From: an uncultured Clostridia bacterium
GTDB taxonomy: Bacteria; Bacillota; Clostridia; Peptostreptococcales; Anaerovoracaceae
Length of the DNA stretch: 6,665 bases
Assembly: GCA_938045615.1 (NCBI GenBank)
Contig: CALIBC010000107.1
Location: 1 to 6,665, forward strand
Direction: 5' to 3'
Below are positions 1 to 5,707 of the stretch, piece by piece. Both the position numbers and the translations under genes were made by a program. The stretch's first letter is position 1. Every line of letters starts with the position of its first letter. The notes below the pieces were generated by a model. The model ran no database searches and was not told where the DNA came from. It saw only the letters and a list, made by a program, of their open reading frames with translations.

Positions 1-457
1 CCCTGCCAATGATTGGTTTAGAGAAGTGTTTAGTCAAAGGATTCATGCTCCAAGAAATCCCAAAGCCCGTGGAGGTATTCTGCTCCTCATAGGTTTCTTT
101 CTCCTGGAGGGTCTCAATATTGAGGTTCCCGCCGACTCTTGCGGTGACCTTGTCTCCCTGTACTTTGCTCCCAAGGATGTCCGTATCCTTGCCGGAGGTG
201 ATGACCGCATTCTCCTCAGCACGAACGAGGGCAGGGGAGTAGGAGGTGTAGGTCTCCTTGCTGTTGCCTCTGGCTCTGTTTACATTGATGCTGATGTCGC
301 TGAGGCCGTTTATGCCAAAGGATGCCCCGACGCTTGCGGAGCTGTATTTATCCACGGTGGTGGTAACGCTCGTGTTTTCTCCCGCCGCAAGGCGCACGTT
401 CCCCTTGGCGGTGAGGGAGACGTTTTTGCTCTCTACGTCCGAAAGAAGTAATGTTAT
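1..457 (-). pseudogene. CdiA/FHA-like haemagglutinin-repeat fragment (module 5 carrier, runs off window)
   Basis: The minus-strand frame is open from a TGA at 460-458 to the window edge. From about 447 it reads SDVESKNVSLTAKGNVRLAA, then GENTSVTTTVDKYSSASVG, INGLSDISINVNRARG, SPALVRAEENAVITSGKDTD, VGGNLNIET and GFGISWS. These alternating beta-strand repeats are typical of the haemagglutinin-repeat part of CdiA/FhaB. The segment from VRAEEN to GFGISWS is repeated at the start of module 3. It also includes about 70 codons of carrier further upstream than module 3 retains. At base 47 the homology ends. Module 3 continues with G-K-T-K-T-K-N, whereas here the frame continues as MNPLTKHFSKPIIGR to the edge. 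No start codon with a ribosome binding site is visible, so it is probably an untranslated carrier scar. Confidence 0.8.
47..230 (-). repeat. Direct repeat of CdiA carrier, copy A1
   Basis: This 184-bp segment aligns without gaps to 3973-4156 (constant offset 3926), with about 13 differences counted by eye, roughly 93 percent identity. It encodes VRAEENAVITSGKDTD through GFGISWS in both copies. It is long and similar enough to support homologous recombination; a crossover between the copies would delete modules 3 and 4. Confidence 0.9.
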
Positions 458-564
458 TCAGCGTCTATACGCGTTTGATCAATCTATCTCTACATACCCC
501 CTATTTCGAGCTGCTTTTGAAGATTTACTTCTTTCGATAAGTATCAAAGTGGAGCAACCTTTTT

Positions 565-1122
565 TCAGATTCCCCTTTCATTTTCTTTTTTGAGATACAA
601 AAGATTCTCTTCTATTGTTTTAAGTGAAAACTCTTTTCGTAGCGTTGGATTTATTGAATATATTGTACGTAAAAAACTGTCAGCAGTTTTAGTTACTTCA
701 CTAGAGAATTCTTCAAAGGCAATTTTTTCTTTTTTCCATTCGCCGTATGCTCTTTCGGATGGAAGAATATCCTCAAAAGAAAAATATGGTCCCTCTGTGC
801 AATTTTCAACTCTTATTATACTGAGTTCAATAAAGTTTTCTTTATAGATAAACTCGATCCAAGTATTATATGTTTCGATATCATTTAATAATACATATCC
901 GTATTTTTTGATCTCCTTTACGATTGCTGTCAGCTGTTCAAACCACCATGGAAGGTTTACATAAAGCGTCGCACATTTTCTTATCCTTTCTTCTTCGCTA
1001 TAGTCCCCATATCCTTTTTCATTCACAACGATTTCAAACAGTCCAGTGATACAGCAATCAGATGGTGTAAAAGTTCTTATCTCATCTTCTGTATCCATTA
1101 TCGCATAATTTATTTTGAACAT
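565..1122 (-). CDS. Orphan immunity-like protein (cognate toxin deleted)
   Basis: This 185-residue soluble acidic protein has no signal peptide or membrane segment. It starts MFKINYAIMDTEDE. The centre has LPWWFEQLTAIVKEIKKYGY, then VLLNDIETYNTWIEFIYKEN, and the second half is helical, ending in KKENERGI. The shape (aromatic-rich core with a YGYVLLND..TYNTWIEF strand pair) looks like a family of small immunity proteins from polymorphic-toxin loci, but I cannot name it. Its role is inferred from position: it fills the immunity slot of a fourth module whose toxin is absent, only a CdiA scar being left upstream. The ATG at 1122 has a strong AGGAGG at 1135-1130 with 7-nt spacing, so it is likely translated if transcribed. 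A gap of about 110 bp without a gene separates it from the last CdiA fragment. Confidence 0.55.
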   Translation of the reverse strand: MFKINYAIMDTEDEIRTFTPSDCCITGLFEIVVNEKGYGDYSEEERIRKCATLYVNLPWWFEQLTAIVKEIKKYGYVLLNDIETYNTWIEFIYKENFIELSIIRVENCTEGPYFSFEDILPSERAYGEWKKEKIAFEEFSSEVTKTADSFLRTIYSINPTLRKEFSLKTIEENLLYLKKENERGI

Positions 1123-1129
1123 ATAAGCT

Positions 1130-1135
1130 CCTCCT
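1130..1135 (-). promoter_or_regulatory. Strong ribosome binding site of the orphan immunity gene
   Basis: AGGAGG with 7-nt spacing to the ATG at 1122. It was kept even though the toxin was lost, so the deletion left immunity translation intact. Confidence 0.8.
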
Positions 1136-1148
1136 GTATCGTATTATT

Positions 1149-1230
1149 TGAGGTGAAGCCTGCTCCTGTGATCTGGCTCATGATGCCGCCGATGATCGCA
1201 TGTACGGCAATCTTGCGCCCGCTTCCGTCG
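1149..1230 (-). repeat. Direct repeat of CdiA pre-toxin region, copy B3 (short)
   Basis: This 82-bp segment encodes GSGRKIAVHAIIGGIMSQ to GAGFTS. It is very similar to about 5259-5342 (module 2) and less so to about 3148-3229 (module 3). It gives the undamaged reading across the site where module 2 has two extra bases. Confidence 0.8.
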
Positions 1231-1266
1231 TCGTTTGTGGTGCTTGTATCGCCCTTGACGGGGTAT
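1149..1266 (-). pseudogene. Short CdiA pre-toxin remnant with internal deletion and no toxin (module 4)
   Basis: The minus-strand frame reads YPVKGDTSTTNDDGSGRK and then IAVHAIIGGIMSQITGAGFT. Both halves match the module-2 carrier (MPVKGDASS and ESGRKIAVHAII), but the roughly 75 codons that separate them there are missing, so an internal deletion has joined them near 1231-1245. Homology stops after GAGF-T-S at 1149, where modules 2 and 3 continue with the Gly/Ala-rich GAVGAGLNEAL segment and a toxin. Here only about 26 bp separate it from the start of the next immunity gene. A stop (TAA at 1283-1281) lies just upstream in frame, and the frame runs past the immunity start and ends inside that gene. 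Confidence 0.8.
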
Positions 1267-1299
1267 GGTAGGGAATCCTTTTACGCTGCTAGGTCATGT

Positions 1300-1944
1300 C
1301 TAAGCAAAATAATATAACAACAGTTTTCGATAATCAATCGTGCCATCTCTTTTCAGCGGCATAGTATAAAAAAATTCGGGCTGTATTACGGGAGGTGTTG
1401 ACAGTTGTTCGTAAAAGAGGTGATCTCTTTCCTCCAACTCTGTTTCACTGTGAAGAATGGTTAATTCATCATCACTATATTTTGCCAGTGCTTTTGATAA
1501 ATATTTGTATTCTGGAGAAGATAAATCAACCTCCGGATTGATCAGGAGCGTAACATGAAACGGCTCAGATTGGATGATATAGAACCCCACGCTTCCATAC
1601 ACATAAAACTTATTCTCCTGATAGAACAATCCCATATCCTTTTCACATGTGTATACTTCTTTGTCAAGGACTTCATAGTGTCCGCCATGCCTTGTCCATT
1701 CCTCCAAGTGCATATCCCACAGAGCCATGTCGTTATGCTCGTTGCGATAAACGAGTATTTGCCCTCTATGAAAAACCTCCACACAATATTTTCCGGAACT
1801 AAATGGTGCATATGGTGGATCGAACCATGTATCCAGCCAATATTTAAATCCGAACAAAACCTGATAAAGGATCCATCCACTTAATAAAGCACCGCACAGT
1901 ATGCCTCCGCGGAGAGCTATCTTTTTGATACGATCTATCACCAT
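1300..1944 (-). CDS. Membrane-anchored immunity protein for the module-3 toxin
   Basis: This 214-residue protein has a single N-terminal membrane segment at about residues 14-33 (ILCGALLSGWILYQVLFGF). The segment is preceded by R5, K7, K8 and R12 and followed by KYWLDTWFDPPY. The positive-inside rule predicts a short cytoplasmic N-terminus and a C-terminal domain of about 180 residues outside the inner membrane. That domain is rich in Tyr, Trp, Phe and acidic residues, with no motif I recognise; four cysteines occur in all, two of them (C54, C99) in the outer domain. The ATG at 1944 lies 3 nt after the toxin TGA, with GGAGG at 1957-1953 inside the toxin's last codons, so toxin and immunity are coupled. 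Periplasm-facing immunity suggests the toxin acts in the periplasm or on the inner membrane rather than on DNA or tRNA. Function rests on position and topology only. Confidence 0.65.
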   Translation of the reverse strand: MVIDRIKKIALRGGILCGALLSGWILYQVLFGFKYWLDTWFDPPYAPFSSGKYCVEVFHRGQILVYRNEHNDMALWDMHLEEWTRHGGHYEVLDKEVYTCEKDMGLFYQENKFYVYGSVGFYIIQSEPFHVTLLINPEVDLSSPEYKYLSKALAKYSDDELTILHSETELEERDHLFYEQLSTPPVIQPEFFYTMPLKRDGTIDYRKLLLYYFA

Positions 1945-1947
1945 AGG

Positions 1948-4089
1948 TCAATCCTCCGACAAGGAAACAGTTCCCTGAAATTCTGCTGTCCATGGGAAAG
2001 GCTGTAGATATCCAAGGCTTTGATTGACCCACGCCGCATTATTAATCGTATCAGTGAAAGCGTCATCCTTAGTATACTTTGGGTCTCCAAATCCATATTT
2101 ATGTAAATTGAAATTATAAGCATCTCCGGCAAGCCCTTCGAATGAAATCTTTCCGTCCATGTCACGATGCACCCGCATAGCTAGCTTTGTCCAGCCGGCG
2201 AACCACCGTTCATCACGGGTGGCCGGAGGCTTATTCAGATTAATGGACATATAGATGTCTCGGGTTTCTCCGGGAGAGAAGTGTGCGCCAAGATCTCGAA
2301 CCTTTTGGGTTATTGCAATCGACCTACTGATGTCAGACGACTGAGGAGAACCCAAAGAAAAATGCCGCGGCCATCCATTTGCGAGATGTGCATATATCAG
2401 CGCGTCCGACGCCATGGGGGTATCTTTGAGAGCCAAAGACCCCAAGGCTCCTAGTATCGCTAAGCTTTTAGCGGTCATTGCCCCCGGCGCAAGAAATGAA
2501 AGCGGATATCTTGTTCTCATTATATCTGTCAGGATGGTTCTTCCCTCCACCCATTCTTGATAGACTCTTTGCCGCAGGATATCCTTGGCTTCCTCAAGGG
2601 ATTTAGTTTCTCTGTATTCTACTCCATATAAGTCGACGATATCCTTTGATATTCCATCCGCGTCCCCCCGCCTAAATACAGACTGTTCCCCTGTTTTTTT
2701 GGCATTTGGTTCCCCGTAATGATCCATTTTATCAACAGTGTATACTTCGCCTTTTTTTGTTAAAGGATTTCCGTGAAGCATCATCCGATCAATACCGGCG
2801 TCATGTATCACTTCCAGATCGAATACTTTCCCGTCTTTATCGATTGCAACGGCGACTTTTTCTCCGTCCATTGTTCCATATCGAATGAAATATTCTCCGT
2901 CTTTTAGTTCCTTATATTCCTCCGATTCATTCAACTCATTGAGTTGCTCTAAGATTTCCGTAACTCTTTCATATTTGTTCCACTTCGTTCCGCTTGCCGC
3001 TGCAATTGCACCTGCCGTGGCATTTCCGTTGATTGCTTTCGCCGCAGCTGCGCCGATGAGAGCGCTGATTACCTGGGCAAGGGCAGGATCGACACCGTTT
3101 AGGTTGTTGATCAGTGCCTCGTTGAGTCCTGCACCTGCTGCACCCGAAGCAAAGCCTGCGCCTGAAAGCTGGCTAATAAGTCCACCGATGAAGGTGTGAA
3201 TCAAGACTTTTCGTCCACTGCCATCGTCGGGGAGGTTATGCGCGAGATGGAATGCCTCCTCCCGGAATACGTTTACGAGTTCCTTCTGTTCCTCAACACT
3301 CTTCTTGTCAAAGATACGTCCGAGTTCGTTGAGTGCATTCTCTGTGTCACGCCTGAGGGCAGAAATATCCTGTGTCGTATTCTCGCGGATATCAATGGTG
3401 CCCGGAGCAACGGCAGATTTCGTTGTACTGCTTGCGCTCCCTTGTACCTCTGTTGAGATTGAGGGGGAGACGCTGAAACCTTGAACGATCTTTAATTTTT
3501 CGGTGGATTTCTCGGTCTTAGGACCTGTCTCTTTGATACGGCGAAGGGTTGGTTTTATCTGCGCTGTAAAACCGCTGTCTTTGGCATGGTAGTCCGCTTC
3601 GTTTTTGAGGTCACTAAAGGAGAATGTACCTGTGGAGAGTTTGTTCTTATCGGGAGACGCCTTGCTTGCGATAAGTGCACCCTTTAGGTCGGTGTTCTTT
3701 TCAACGTAGATATCAAAGCCGCCGCTTCCTGCAAAGATGCCCGCCTGGTCTCTTGCACTCCTATAGTGGGAGTTGATCGTTCCTTTGCTGAAGGGCGCGG
3801 TAAAGTTCGGATTTGTGAACGGTTTCTTGCCCGGTAGGGTAAGGTGATTTTGCTGATTGGCATTCGCGGGGAGTAGATTGCCGTCATTTGCCGTGGAGGG
3901 CGCAGACGCTTCAGGGGCTGCGCTCGGTTCGGCATTCGCTGTATCTGACGCATTTTTCGTCTTTGTCTTTCCGCTCCAAGAAATCCCAAATCCCGTGGAG
4001 GTATTCTGCTCCTCATAGGTCTCTTTCTCCTGGAGCGTCTCGATGTTCAGATTCCCGCCGACTCTTGCGGTGACCTTGTCTCCCTGCAC
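1948..4089 (-). CDS. CdiA/FHA-like exoprotein C-terminal fragment fused to an unassigned toxin domain
   Basis: This is a 713-codon frame from a GTG at 4089. The frame is open to a TGA at 4182-4180, and carrier homology begins near 4160 (VLIRAEENAVITSGKDT), so the true N-terminus is missing. There is no signal peptide and no convincing ribosome binding site. Residues 1-40 match haemagglutinin-repeat sequence. Residues 45-80 are an Ala/Pro/Asn linker. Residues 114-167 carry the QAGIFAGSGGFDIYVEKNTD and TGTFSFSDLKNEADY motifs seen in CdiA/FhaB proteins. Residues 228-373 form the pre-toxin helix region (TIDIREN, LGRIFDKKS, a Gly/Ala-rich GAGFASGAAGAGLNEAL, IGAAAAKAING) ending in GTKWNKY. No enterobacterial VENN motif was seen. 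Residues 374-713 are the toxin tip. It has an acidic start, a moderately hydrophobic stretch at 531-554, and a C-terminal block with GDAYNFNLHKYG (655-666) and INNAAWVNQSLGYLQPFPW (682-700). I cannot assign its activity. It is followed after 3 nt by a membrane-anchored immunity gene. It is probably a silent cassette unless recombined onto a full-length CdiA. Confidence 0.8.
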   Translation of the reverse strand: MQGDKVTARVGGNLNIETLQEKETYEEQNTSTGFGISWSGKTKTKNASDTANAEPSAAPEASAPSTANDGNLLPANANQQNHLTLPGKKPFTNPNFTAPFSKGTINSHYRSARDQAGIFAGSGGFDIYVEKNTDLKGALIASKASPDKNKLSTGTFSFSDLKNEADYHAKDSGFTAQIKPTLRRIKETGPKTEKSTEKLKIVQGFSVSPSISTEVQGSASSTTKSAVAPGTIDIRENTTQDISALRRDTENALNELGRIFDKKSVEEQKELVNVFREEAFHLAHNLPDDGSGRKVLIHTFIGGLISQLSGAGFASGAAGAGLNEALINNLNGVDPALAQVISALIGAAAAKAINGNATAGAIAAASGTKWNKYERVTEILEQLNELNESEEYKELKDGEYFIRYGTMDGEKVAVAIDKDGKVFDLEVIHDAGIDRMMLHGNPLTKKGEVYTVDKMDHYGEPNAKKTGEQSVFRRGDADGISKDIVDLYGVEYRETKSLEEAKDILRQRVYQEWVEGRTILTDIMRTRYPLSFLAPGAMTAKSLAILGALGSLALKDTPMASDALIYAHLANGWPRHFSLGSPQSSDISRSIAITQKVRDLGAHFSPGETRDIYMSINLNKPPATRDERWFAGWTKLAMRVHRDMDGKISFEGLAGDAYNFNLHKYGFGDPKYTKDDAFTDTINNAAWVNQSLGYLQPFPWTAEFQGTVSLSED
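1953..1957 (-). promoter_or_regulatory. Ribosome binding site of module-3 immunity gene, inside toxin 3' end
   Basis: GGAGG overlaps the toxin's last codons (S-E-D), eight bases before the ATG at 1944. Confidence 0.7.
3041..3417 (-). repeat. Direct repeat of CdiA pre-toxin region, copy B2
   Basis: This is the intact counterpart of 5153-5530, lying inside the module-3 open frame. A third short copy of part of this block is at 1149-1230. The toxin-specific sequence diverges completely just downstream of the block in each module. Confidence 0.8.
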
Positions 4090-4156
4090 CTTGCTCCCAA
4101 TGATGTCCGTATCCTTGCCGGAGGTGATGACCGCATTCTCCTCTGCACGGATGAGG
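3973..4156 (-). repeat. Direct repeat of CdiA carrier, copy A2
   Basis: This is the partner of 47-230 in the same orientation. On the upstream side (4157 onward) the match is lost close to the end of the preceding immunity gene, which marks the module 2/3 join. Confidence 0.9.
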
Positions 4157-4159
4157 ACT

Positions 4160-4202
4160 GGGAATGATATCGCTGAAAATCAGCTTTCTTACGATGATTC
4201 CC
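4160..4202. repeat. Imperfect inverted repeat at the immunity/CdiA join
   Basis: A perfect short hairpin gctga-aaa-tcagc (4172-4184) sits inside an outer gggaat/attccc pair (4160-4165 with 4197-4202). It spans the end of the module-2 immunity gene and the start of the module-3 carrier. No U-tract follows, so it is not a clear intrinsic terminator; it may be chance. Confidence 0.35.
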
Positions 4203-4650
4203 TATAGATTCTCAAAAAGGCTTCTGTCATATCTTCGTGCATCTGGAAGGCAATTGTGAGAATTCCATGCAGGTCCTCGTAGTTGCGGAAGATAGGTAAA
4301 GGATGCCTTTCTTCTAAATTTAATAACTCATATTCTAAGTTTGAAAAGCTATTTCCCATATAATATTTATTGTTTTTCATAACATCCCATATTAATTCAA
4401 CTGCGCCGGATTTTGTTTTTATCTTATGCTCAAATCGATATACATCAATCTTTTTTACCGACTGAAAGAAATTTTCTCTTTTCTGATATTTTATATCTAT
4501 ATAACCGACCTCTTGTAGGAGTTTTAAAACATATTGATTATCATAATTATTGAAGCTTTCGTTGAAATTGAAACTATACTGCTTGTAAAGTTTTTTGTAT
4601 CTTTCAGCGAAGTGAATACTATTTAAAATCTGTATTGTCTTCTGATCCAT
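4189..4650 (-). CDS. Putative immunity protein for the module-2 toxin
   Basis: This 153-residue soluble protein has no signal peptide. Its N-terminal half is rich in Asn, Tyr and Phe. The middle has FFQSVKKIDVYRFEHKIK and SGAVELIWDVMKNN, and the C-terminal half has PIFRNYEDLHGILTIAF ending in a helix. I recognise the general type (small AT-rich immunity-like proteins with an ELIW strand and a P.F.NYEDL helix) but cannot give a family name. The function rests on position: ATG 3 nt after the toxin stop, with AGGGAGG at 4665-4659 inside the toxin's last codons, eight bases from the start, so the pair is translationally linked. It is inferred to neutralise the upstream toxin in the cytoplasm. The stop codon TAA (4191-4189) lies in an imperfect inverted repeat at the join with the next CdiA fragment. 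Confidence 0.6.
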   Translation of the reverse strand: MDQKTIQILNSIHFAERYKKLYKQYSFNFNESFNNYDNQYVLKLLQEVGYIDIKYQKRENFFQSVKKIDVYRFEHKIKTKSGAVELIWDVMKNNKYYMGNSFSNLEYELLNLEERHPLPIFRNYEDLHGILTIAFQMHEDMTEAFLRIYRESS

Positions 4651-4653
4651 TAT

Positions 4654-5139
4654 CTATTCCTCCCTATACCTAAGTTCAATACCATATTTATCTCTTGCCA
4701 GAGACTCGTATTCTTTAATCCTTTCAAAGCTTTTATTGGATGCGGGAATTTCCAGTATCTGTTTGCCGTGCAATTCCTGTCCATCAATTTGGCGATTTGT
4801 ATTCGAACGTATCTTTATGCCAGGCGGATATTTATCCCTCAGCTCCTTTAGGTATTGCTCGAAAGTGTCGACTTGTATCATTTCTAGATCGGTTGCTTTT
4901 CTGGATACAATCTCTCCTTTCACTGGGTCATAGGAATCTAAACGCTTTCCATTTTCCAAATGGACTTCATTATACAGATACCATTTGTTGTCTCTTGCCG
5001 TTTCATTAAAGGCATTCCCACGTGCCATTGGAGAGTCGTTTAACCAGTAATCATGCGCCTCCTTCCAGTCGATACGATCACGTGGAGGTTTTCCTTGCTT
5101 ATCCTTTCTGGCAACATAGGACAAGTAGCTTTCTTCCAA
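4654..5139 (-). CDS. Orphan CdiA-CT toxin domain, possible PD-(D/E)xK-like nuclease
   Basis: The frame is 161 codons from a TTG at 5139, which has no usable Shine-Dalgarno (only a GGAGA abutting the TTG). It is more likely a toxin tip cut off from its carrier by frame breaks than an independent gene. Seen in the sequence: MARGNAFNETARDNKWY (residues 38-54), NEVHLENGKRLDSYDP (57-72), GEIVSRKATDL (75-85), a helix with YLKELRDKYPPG (96-107), and GKQILEIP (125-132) before a short acidic end. The E58 - D68 - E76/S79-x-K81 arrangement resembles a restriction-endonuclease-like core, as in the Tox-REase families, but this is inference by eye. The domain shape (GNAFN start, DSYDP..G.I.SRK centre, KQ.LEIP end) looks like a recurring polymorphic-toxin tip, and I cannot name its family. 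Its 3' end carries the Shine-Dalgarno of the immunity gene, which starts 3 nt after the TAG stop. Confidence 0.6.
   Translation of the reverse strand: MEESYLSYVARKDKQGKPPRDRIDWKEAHDYWLNDSPMARGNAFNETARDNKWYLYNEVHLENGKRLDSYDPVKGEIVSRKATDLEMIQVDTFEQYLKELRDKYPPGIKIRSNTNRQIDGQELHGKQILEIPASNKSFERIKEYESLARDKYGIELRYREE
4659..4665 (-). promoter_or_regulatory. Ribosome binding site of module-2 immunity gene, inside toxin 3' end
   Basis: AGGGAGG overlaps the toxin's R-E-E codons, eight bases before the ATG at 4650. It fixes the immunity start and shows toxin-immunity coupling. Confidence 0.75.
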
Positions 5140-5140
5140 T

Positions 5141-5707
5141 CTCCGGCGACTTTTGTGGCGGCGCCGATGATGGCGCTGACGATCTGCGCTGTGCCGGGAT
5201 CTAATCCTTTGAGGCTGTTGATCAGTGCTTCGTTGAGTCCTGCACCAACAGCACCTGAGGCAAAGCCGGCACCCGTGATCTCTGGCTCATGATGTCGTCG
5301 ATGATCGCGTGCACGGCAATCTTTCGTCCGCTTTCGTCGTCCTTCATGTTGTGAGCGAGACGGAATGCCTCTTCACCGAAGACCGTGGCAAGTTCCTGCT
5401 GCTTCTCGATCTTCTTCTTGTCAAAGATTCTGCCGAGCTAATTGAGGGCGTTCTCTGTGTCACGGCTCAGCGCCGAGATATCCTGCGTCGGATTCTCCCT
5501 TATGTCGATGGTTCCTGCGGCAACGGCAGACGTTGTCCTGCTGCTCGCATCGCCCTTGACGGGCATGGAGATGTTCGGCGCAAGGTCTTTGGTGTTGTAG
5601 ACCTTATTCTTTTCGTCCTCCGACATGTTGTCATAGTTGCCGTACTTATGGTAGGCGGCACCGATGCTCTTTGCACTGTAATCCGCCTCGTTCTCCAGAT
5701 CGCTAAC
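5141..5707 (-). pseudogene. CdiA/FHA-like pre-toxin fragment, degraded (module 2 carrier)
   Basis: Translated on the minus strand, this stretch matches the pre-toxin part of the intact carrier at 1948-4179. It opens with SDLENEADYSAKSIG at 5704 (compare SDLKNEADYHAKDSG), then MPVKGDASS, AGTIDIREN, TQDISALSRDTENALN, LGRIFDKKK, EEAFRLAHN and GRKIAVHAII. It is broken in at least two places. TAG at 5440-5438 replaces the Glu codon of N-E-L-G-R-I-F. Two extra bases at about 5278-5284 (gatctctgg against gatctgg at 1169-1175) then shift the frame. After the shift the homology resumes as ITGAGFASGAVGAGLNEAL and runs to I-I-G-A-A-T-K-V-A-G-D near 5141. There the toxin frame is offset again, consistent with one lost base. 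No start codon or ribosome binding site precedes it, and it begins directly after the upstream immunity stop. It is best read as a dead carrier scar that supplies recombination homology. Confidence 0.85.
5153..5530 (-). repeat. Direct repeat of CdiA pre-toxin region, copy B1
   Basis: It encodes the AVAAGTIDIREN to IIGAATK region and aligns to 3041-3417. The offset changes from 2113 to 2111 across the 2-nt insertion near 5278-5284 and is otherwise constant, so the copies differ mainly by substitutions. It is more diverged than copy pair A. Confidence 0.8.

Noticed and set aside
26..593. Plus-strand open frames at 26-451 and 258-593
   Set aside because: They lie opposite the CdiA haemagglutinin-repeat frame, which has clear family motifs; the plus-strand translations show no recognisable domain or ribosome site.
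1542..1884. Overlapping frames on both strands inside the membrane immunity gene
   Set aside because: The 214-codon frame has a coupled ribosome site and a membrane helix; the others have neither.
2970..3420. VENN-type boundary of enterobacterial CdiA
   Set aside because: No VENN motif was seen; the boundary here follows a GTKWNKY sequence instead, so enterobacterial CdiA rules were not applied.
3684..4016. Minus-strand 110-codon Arg-rich frame
   Set aside because: It is an alternate frame inside the carrier; the real frame carries the GSGGFDIYVEKNTD motif.
47..4156. Direct repeats as a CRISPR array or mobile-element ends
   Set aside because: The repeats are long, coding and in frame with CdiA homology. 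There are no short regular repeats with spacers, no terminal inverted repeats and no transposase.
4172..4184. Intrinsic terminator
   Set aside because: The stem is only 5 bp and no T-run follows on either strand.
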